Assembly: GCA_027596945.1 (NCBI GenBank)
Contig: JADGJH010000794.1
Location: forward strand, 1 to 14,366
Reading direction: 5' to 3'
DNA length: 14,366 bases
DNA from: Physocladia obscura
Taxonomy: Eukaryota; Chytridiomycota; Chytridiomycetes; Chytridiales; Chytriomycetaceae
Shown piece by piece: positions 9,401 through 14,366 of the stretch. The stretch's first letter is position 1; every line of letters starts with the position of its first letter. The position numbers and the translations under genes were made by a program. Below the pieces are notes generated by a model, which ran no database searches, had not been told where the DNA came from, and worked only from the letters and a program-made list of their open reading frames with translations.

Positions 9401-10987
9401 TGTAATCAATAAGAACCATCAGCGCAGTATTGCCGTCAACTCCAGCATCATGAGCTGCGCGATTAAAACTGTCGATACTCCGCAACTCAGCCGATGTTCG
9501 CGATATAGCAGCATCCACTTCTTCCGGACTCGCAACTGTACTTGACGTTAATCTCTGGAAATTAATGAATCAAAAATAATGATAAATTACTATCGTAATC
9601 GCATGCGAAATGTAAGATCATTCCGTCAACAAAAATAGCGCCCGGAGCGTTTGAAACAGCAGACGACTCCTGCTTGCCAATCGGTCCTTGCAAGTGATGC
9701 TCTTCAACCATTCTAATTGCATGCTGTGTAGCTGTTTCTTCGAATGCACCGATAAGTTCCAAAAGCTGAATATCTATGGTTATTATTTTTAGAGTGACAG
9801 AAAAATAATCAAAAAATTCCTCCACCGCTCCCTTAAAAAATACCTTTTTGAAGAGCAGCATCTGGATTCGGAGGACGGAGGCTCATTATTTTTTGGTATC
9901 GCTCATTCCATTTTTCTGTCACTGTGGAATTCAAATAATTAACTTTTTTTGAAAAGGGTTCAAAAAAATTAATTCTTTCCTTGGGTTTGAATATTATTCG
10001 CGGTTCTTTCGAGTTGGATGTGCATTGGCGCTTTTCGGCGGCGATTGAAATCATCTCTTTTAAATTGATCAACAAATTTTTTTGATGCGCAAGATATTTA
10101 TTTTACCTGTTTATGGATGGAACAATACTTGCGCCGATACTCAATAATTCTTGCGGAGTCAAAACCGGCTCTGAGCAAAAAGACTTCGAACAAATTCAGT
10201 GTTTATTTGTTGTTTTTTCGAGAAACTTTTTACCAGAGTTTCAAATGAAGATGAAACAAAGCTTTTTCCATCCTCTCCTTCAATAAACAATGAGCCGACA
10301 CTAGAAATAACAGAAACTGCGTCGTCATCGATTCCGCTAATGCTTTTGCTATCATCGTCTCTCCGATAGCTGAAACTGTTTCTACTTTTTGATCGCACAA
10401 TGTTAGCATCACTTTTGCTGTTGTTGGCCTGTGGCTGAGGAGGCTTTGCGAAAACAACGTGCGAACGAGTTTGAGGATTGGATTTTATTCCAGATCCTCT
10501 TCGATTCATGTGAGGTTCTATCGCTGCGAGCCAATCCCCCGCATCTTTTATTGTTTGGGCTGCAAAATAAAACTTCGAGGGAATTTAATCAGCCATGTAT
10601 ATTTAACAAAAAATGATTTGAAGAGAAAATTACTTTGCGTTGTTTCGCGTATATTAGGAACGGCGAAAACCCTTTTTTACCAAATCCTGCTGCCCCGGCT
10701 GCAGAGCCGACATTCTCTTTTCCCTTTTTTAGCTGAACAATCTCCAAAGCCGCTTCACGGAGTTCAATCAAATATTTCGGTGGACGTGATTGATCGCATT
10801 GTTCAAAAACTTTGAGCGTGGTTGTCATTGTGGTGGATGTTGTCGTGAGAACAAGGTATTTGAGTTTCCATTGTGCAAAAATGCCACGGCCTGCTTTCTT
10901 TAACATCCAGCTCTGCTTTAATATAATTTCTTTTTCTCTTGGAGCTGTGTTTGCATTGTTTAGCGATGAAGACGAAGCCGACAGCAT
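6424..10987 (-). CDS. PH domain - CLU (clustered mitochondria) - TPR protein
   Basis: Thirteen minus-strand exons give about 1301 residues: 10987-10634, 10572-10227, 10168-10107, 10054-9844, 9773-9591, 9535-9354, 9313-9155, 9103-8659, 8608-8394, 8337-8224, 8171-7455, 7399-7217, 7158-6424. All phases agree; the exon 2/3 junction is the least certain. Residues about 22-138 are a PH domain, ending in the helix DAGDWLAAIEP with its conserved Trp132. After a Ser-rich linker, a CLU core follows: WNERYQ (303-308), FVDGMILHF, LIDYKGFRVVAY (427-438), LNLKPHGV, LRSEFLKQY and SSDAF (566-583), then GINVRHLG and MVARAF as in CLU/eIF3-p135 regions. TPR helices lie about 800-1150. CLU proteins are cytosolic factors that bind mRNAs of mitochondrial proteins and affect mitochondrial distribution. 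The usual N-terminal CLU-N ubiquitin-like domain is not seen; a lipid- or protein-binding PH domain occupies that place. Function is inferred from family. Confidence 0.8.
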
Positions 10988-11117
10988 TGTTGTTTTGCTG
11001 AAATTGTCAGTTAAAATTTTAATAAAAAAACAGCAGAACACTTCGCAACTGCAATCCTTCAAATTTCACACAAGAAATGATTATTGGACACAGATACTTA
11101 CCAGTAATGGCTAAACG
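10988..11117. promoter_or_regulatory. 5' flank of the PH-CLU gene, up to the edge of the CpG-free block
   Basis: The start codon of the PH-CLU gene is at 10987. The frame stays open upstream to 11062 but encodes a Cys/Phe-rich stretch unlike a PH-protein N-terminus, so this is read as 5' UTR and promoter. The last ordinary CpGs in the window fall here (11044 and 11116). Confidence 0.45.
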
Positions 11118-11589
11118 AGAGGGATATAGGGAAGTGCAGTTAGGTTTGGGGTTTGCAGAATTTAGGATTTGGGTGTGGTGCAAAGGATTGTTTTCTTTCA
11201 TTTTTGAATTCAATCCATTGCCAACCTGTCCTTTCCATCAAACAATCAAACACCACCACCAAGCACAATCACTGTCACACAAAATAATTGTATTAGAAAT
11301 CAATGAAAACATTTAGAAAAATGTAGGAAAGACAAATGTCTTGTCTTTGACAAAAGACAGTTGTAAGATACTATAGAAGCATCCACAGTCTCTTGTATCA
11401 ATAAATTTGATTATGCAGATGACTACAGCACATATATTCAGTGTTGGCACAGCAAATTTTACTTTATTAATAAAGGTATTAAGCTATTTATAAGCTTAAT
11501 AGAACAGTGACTTGTCCAAAGTCAACACAAACTAAGCAGAGGAATCAACTGTCATTCACCATAACTTTAATTTTTGATGTTAATTATAA

Positions 11590-11674
11590 CTGTTTGCAAA
11601 GAGAATGATCCACCCCTTTTTTTTATTTTTTGAATTTGAGAAATCTGAAAAAAACAAAATCTGAGATTTGCATG
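11590..11674 (+). repeat. Left terminal inverted repeat of the Tc1/mariner relic
   Basis: It pairs with 13989-14087 in inverted orientation. Shared blocks are CTGTTTGCAAA, TCCACCCC followed by a T tract and A, CTGAAAAA and ATTTGCATG. Spacing between the blocks differs by a few bases, as expected of old copies. Confidence 0.6.
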
Positions 11675-11741
11675 GTGGTTTGCAAGAAACTCATCAACAA
11701 CTATGATACTGTTTCAAATAATCAGTAGATAAGAATAAAAA

Positions 11742-12641
11742 ATGGCTGATTCAGACAAAAATTCCTTTCCTGAAACAGTTTTGGAATATGAGTCTGGGCC
11801 TGGTAGCAGCTGTGACAACAATTCTGAGAACAATGCACTTGTTGATGCAGACATTGATTCTGGATCTGAAACAAGTGAAATTCATGTCACAAATAATACC
11901 CTTCAATATGACTACTATCTGCTTTTGTTGCCTGGTTTGTTGCAATCAAGACATTTATGCAATCAATCACACCTGTTTTCCAACTGATGTTAACAGAGCT
12001 TCTTATTATGCTTGAATTTCAACAACACAATCTCCAGTCATTTATTATTTGAAACAATTAGCTTTCAATCACTGCAGCAAAGTCCCAACCTATTTTCAAC
12101 ACATTAAACTATGTGACACAACACTCTGCAGCTGCTACAAATCATATTGCAACTGGAAAGCAAAAACAGAAGAAAAATTAATCCTAAAGGGATTTGAAAT
12201 GCGCTGGCCAAATACTTTTGTTAATTCTGGAAACTCTAATCTTATGACAAACCCTAAGCTGACTGGATCTCAGTCCAAGAGAAAGTCAACTGAAGAAGAA
12301 ACTGGTATGAAATTATTTATTATTACATTATATTACATTCATAATTCAATTTTTTTGTTAGAAATTTCTATTAAAGCTGGTTGGTATTCTGGCCAAAAAG
12401 ACACTCTTATTGAATCTTGCAAAATTAAAATACCAATATCTTCTATTAAGCACATGGAAAGTTTACAAATGTTCTTAAAAATGAGTTGGCAGAATGGGAG
12501 CCAAAAAATTGGGATTCAAGTCTTTACTATGTGCAATCACAAATGAAAACCCCAACATTCTTAAAAATCAGAAATGTCAAAGGTTTCAAAAGTTTCTTAG
12601 AAATAGCAAACACTTCAAATAAATCATCTTTAGCTATTTGA
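11742..12641 (+). pseudogene. Unrecognised second gene inside the transposon, disrupted
   Basis: The start at 11742 has good context (AAAAAATGGCTG) just inside the left repeat. It opens a Ser/Asp/Glu/Asn-rich acidic segment (SGPGSSCDNNSENNALVDAD). A possible intron begins at GTTTGT after LLLLP and ends at TTAACAG near 11996, but stops follow in all simple joins, so the middle is broken or mis-spliced. Coding-like sequence resumes before 12250 (MTNPKLTGSQSKRKSTEEET), passes a plausible 57-nt intron (12305-12361), and continues with GWYSGQKDTLIESCKIKIP. At the A run near 12477-12481 one missing A shifts the frame. Beyond it, ELAEWEPKNWDSSLYYVQSQ and more runs to a stop at 12641. I recognise no domain. 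It is convergent with the transposase, ending 209 bp from it. Confidence 0.45.
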
Positions 12642-12850
12642 GCAAAATGTCTTTATATTTATATTTATTTTATGTATTTTTATTTAATTTTTATTTTTAA
12701 TTAAATTTTTTTATTTTTTATCTGGAATAGCTACTCCTGCCACATCACAGGAACACCAAGGAAAAATTAGATGAGTAACAAATACTGAATTCAATTGTGT
12801 AATTGTTGGGTTTGTGGCAGAATTGGATGCTGCTCACAGCAAGCACTGTT
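12642..12850. other. AT-rich spacer between the two convergent genes of the relic
   Basis: The left half (12650-12720) is almost pure A/T low-complexity sequence. The right half has mixed composition but no coding frame. It probably represents the 3' flanks of both element genes. Confidence 0.5.
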
Positions 12851-13865
12851 CTATACACCCAGATAGTTTGCATGAGCAAAACAAACCCTTGCACAATTTT
12901 CACCAATTGTCATACAAGCTTCAAAGATTGCATCCTGTTGAGTAAGATCTTGCAATCTTTTTTTATGCCTGGGTAAATAGTTTTTGACATAGAAAAACCT
13001 TTGCTCAATCTGTGCAAAAAAATTTTGTGATTAAAAATGCATGATTAAAAAAATAATTAAAACAGACTGGGTTCAAATCAGGTGAATAAGGAGAAAGAAA
13101 TACAAGAATTCCAGCTGCATTGTGTGCCACTTGAATGTGAGGGTCTTTGTGAATTTTTTTGTTGTTGAGAACTAAGACACTTTTTTTTTTGAGGATATGG
13201 ATTTATTTTAGGCACCTAAAAACACCAAAATAGTTAACATGAAAAAAACCAAAAAATAAAATAAAAGAATAAAAATATTGGAAAGTAGTAAACTGGATGA
13301 TTCTCAAGCCACTCCAAAAAATCATCAGCTGTGAGCAATCCTCATAATATAGAGAAAGACAAATAACTCAATAACAAAAGTGCACAAACAACAGAATCAC
13401 CTTTCCCACATACAAATGGGCCAATATACTCAGCCTTAAGGCCTCCCCATGCATAACCCCATCAATGTTTGAATGTTTTTCTGTTCACAGCTACTTCATT
13501 AGCAAATACAAGCTGATCTGATTCAAAATTTCCATTGCTCAACTTCATTTTGTTCTGCTGCTTTAACAGAAAGCTTGATGTGTTGATTAATTAATAAACA
13601 AGATAAATAACTGAACATAGAACCTGTTTGTGTGAATATCCCAGTCTGCAAAGCACTTGCCAAACAGTAGATGTGGAAATTGATTGCTCACAGGACTCAT
13701 AAACCTCTTCAATAAGTTTGCCCAAGTACCAATTGGCACACAGAGTGAATAGCGCCTTGATATGCTGGAAGGAAACAAGATAAATTAAAGATACCTATGA
13801 AACTAAAATTAACCTGAATGATCCATTGATTCAAAGCTTGTGATCTACCCTGAATCATTGCAAAT
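12851..13865 (-). pseudogene. Tc1/mariner-type DDE transposase, inactivated
   Basis: In order on the minus strand I read a likely N-terminal helix segment (QALNQWIIQ), a 49-nt intron-like gap (13765-13813), the second helix-turn-helix (13737-13624; LIEEVYESCEQSISTSTVWQ and GYSHKQ), then KAAEQNEVEQW, DQLVFANEVAVNRKT, WGYAWGG, YIGPFVCGKGDSVV, VLVLNN, AAGILVFLSPYSPDLNP, a 58-nt intron (13010-13067), and IEQRFFYVKNYLPRH to a stop at 12851. These are the hallmark blocks of Tc1/mariner transposases, which cut and paste DNA using a D-D-E/D triad. Here the first Asp is Asn (codon 13498-13500) and the second Asp is Asn (13164-13166), while the Glu of IEQ (13004-13006) remains. In-frame TGA stops lie at 13462-13464 and 13342-13344. 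The A run at 13181-13190 carries a frameshift, and another lies before the helix-turn-helix. The last exon is intact. Confidence 0.8.
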
Positions 13866-13988
13866 GGGTTAGTAACTGTCCCAAAGCTGCAGAAATAGTG
13901 TAACAAGATTCCAGTCAACAATGAGTTGATTTGCCACTGATTACAAACTCCAAGTCCAGACAATTCTCCAAAAGAGGGGTTCAGGATG

Positions 13989-14087
13989 CATGCAAATGCT
14001 CATACAGATTTCAGGTTTCATTTTTCAGTTTTCAAAATGACAAAGTAAAAAAATGGGGTGGACTCTCAACAATCTTTTTGCAAACAG
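13989..14087 (-). repeat. Right terminal inverted repeat of the Tc1/mariner relic
   Basis: Inverted counterpart of 11590-11674. Read on the minus strand it begins CTGTTTGCAAA, continues through GTCCACCCCATTTTTTTA and ends with ATTTGCATG at 13997-13989. Confidence 0.6.
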
Positions 14088-14203
14088 CTGTAAATCATTC
14101 ATCTAATTTTCTCCAAGAATTGCTTTCAAGAACTCAAATATAATTCAAGTGATTTCCAACTGCTTTTCAACCACTTCCCAACCATTAAACATCTTCTGTT
14201 CTT

Positions 14204-14226
14204 TTTATTTATTTATTTATTTTTTT
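14204..14226. repeat. (TTTA)n simple repeat
   Basis: About four consecutive TTTA/ATTT units followed by a T run. It lies in the CpG-poor flank outside the inverted repeats of the relic. Confidence 0.7.
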
Positions 14227-14366
14227 CTATTTCAAAAACTATTGGATTCTGCACCAACAAATTTCATTCGAATTGCTTACATGAAGTTTGCAATAATTTT
14301 AGTCAAAAACTTTTTGCTTATTTTTCCAAAAATAGAAAAATAAATAAAAACCCCATTCTATATTAA

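Larger units (their letters stand above)
11590..14087. mobile_element. Degenerate Tc1/mariner-superfamily (IS630-Tc1) DNA transposon
   Basis: Imperfect terminal inverted repeats enclose a broken Tc1/mariner transposase (minus strand) and a second broken gene (plus strand). The repeats share, in the same order, CTGTTTGCAAA (11590-11600; complement at 14077-14087), TCCACCCC (11609-11616; 14055-14062), a T tract and ATTTGCATG (11666-11674; 13989-13997). The outer ends are uncertain, and the repeats may extend to about 11505 and 14176. A TA target duplication could not be fixed. Frameshifts, stops and lost catalytic residues show the copy is inactive. Confidence 0.65.
11118..14366. other. CpG-depleted, AT-rich transposon-containing block
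   Basis: Reading every line of this 3.2-kb block I found only three CpG dinucleotides (12202, 13753, 14269), although C and G are common separately. TpG and CpA are frequent. By contrast, the genes and intergenic DNA to the left contain CpG throughout. The pattern fits long-term cytosine methylation and deamination of transposon DNA. The block also contains low-complexity AT tracts (12642-12720) and unassigned flanks (11118-11589 and 14088-14366) in which I see no gene. Confidence 0.75.

Noticed and set aside
10988..11062. Extended N-terminus of the PH-CLU protein
   Set aside because: The in-frame extension is Cys/Phe-rich and unlike a PH-protein leader. The Ser-rich start at 10987 is more natural.
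11742..14087. Repeat-induced point mutation (RIP) as cause of decay
   Set aside because: RIP of the Neurospora type prefers CpA and is described from ascomycetes. Here the visible deficit is in CpG, so methyl-CpG deamination is the simpler reading.
13931..14143. 70-codon plus-strand frame over the right inverted repeat
   Set aside because: It runs through the terminal repeat of the transposon and has no protein resemblance.

Overview
The window looks like nuclear DNA of a fungus, most likely an early-diverging zoosporic (chytrid-type) one. That placement is an inference. It rests on AT-rich sequence, many 40-120 nt GT-AG introns with CTAAY-like branch points, a fungal ferric-reductase-type membrane protein, a secreted Thr-rich surface protein with a GPI-type tail, and a Tc1/mariner relic. 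No bacterial signals (Shine-Dalgarno sites, operons) are visible. The introns were worked out by hand from frame continuity and protein-family matches, so individual junctions are predictions.

Layout. 1-819 (minus): 5' part of a ferric reductase / NADPH oxidase-family gene that runs off the left edge. 820-3170: long divergent intergenic region with GATA-type motifs near the reductase, and a cluster of hairpins ending in a T run (about 2400-2720) that may be a structured RNA gene. 3171-4444 (plus): two-exon gene for a secreted, GPI-anchor-type, Thr-rich surface protein. 4445-4757: short convergent spacer. 4758-6289 (minus): four-exon gene for a largely disordered protein with a coiled coil and repeated Asp-Asp-Glu-Trp motifs. 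6424-10987 (minus): a 13-exon gene for an about 1301-residue protein that joins an N-terminal PH domain to a CLU (clustered mitochondria) core and TPR repeats. The last two genes are tandem, only 134 bp apart.

11118-14366: an AT-rich, almost CpG-free block. It holds a decayed Tc1/mariner element with imperfect inverted repeats (about 11590-11674 and 13989-14087), a broken transposase on the minus strand, and a second, unrecognised broken gene on the plus strand. The abrupt loss of CpG next to the PH-CLU promoter suggests methylation-driven decay of a silenced transposon beside active genes.

The genes do not form an obvious pathway. The left half is a cell-surface/iron theme (reductase and surface protein, divergent). 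The middle is a pair of large cytoplasmic proteins. The right end is transposon debris.
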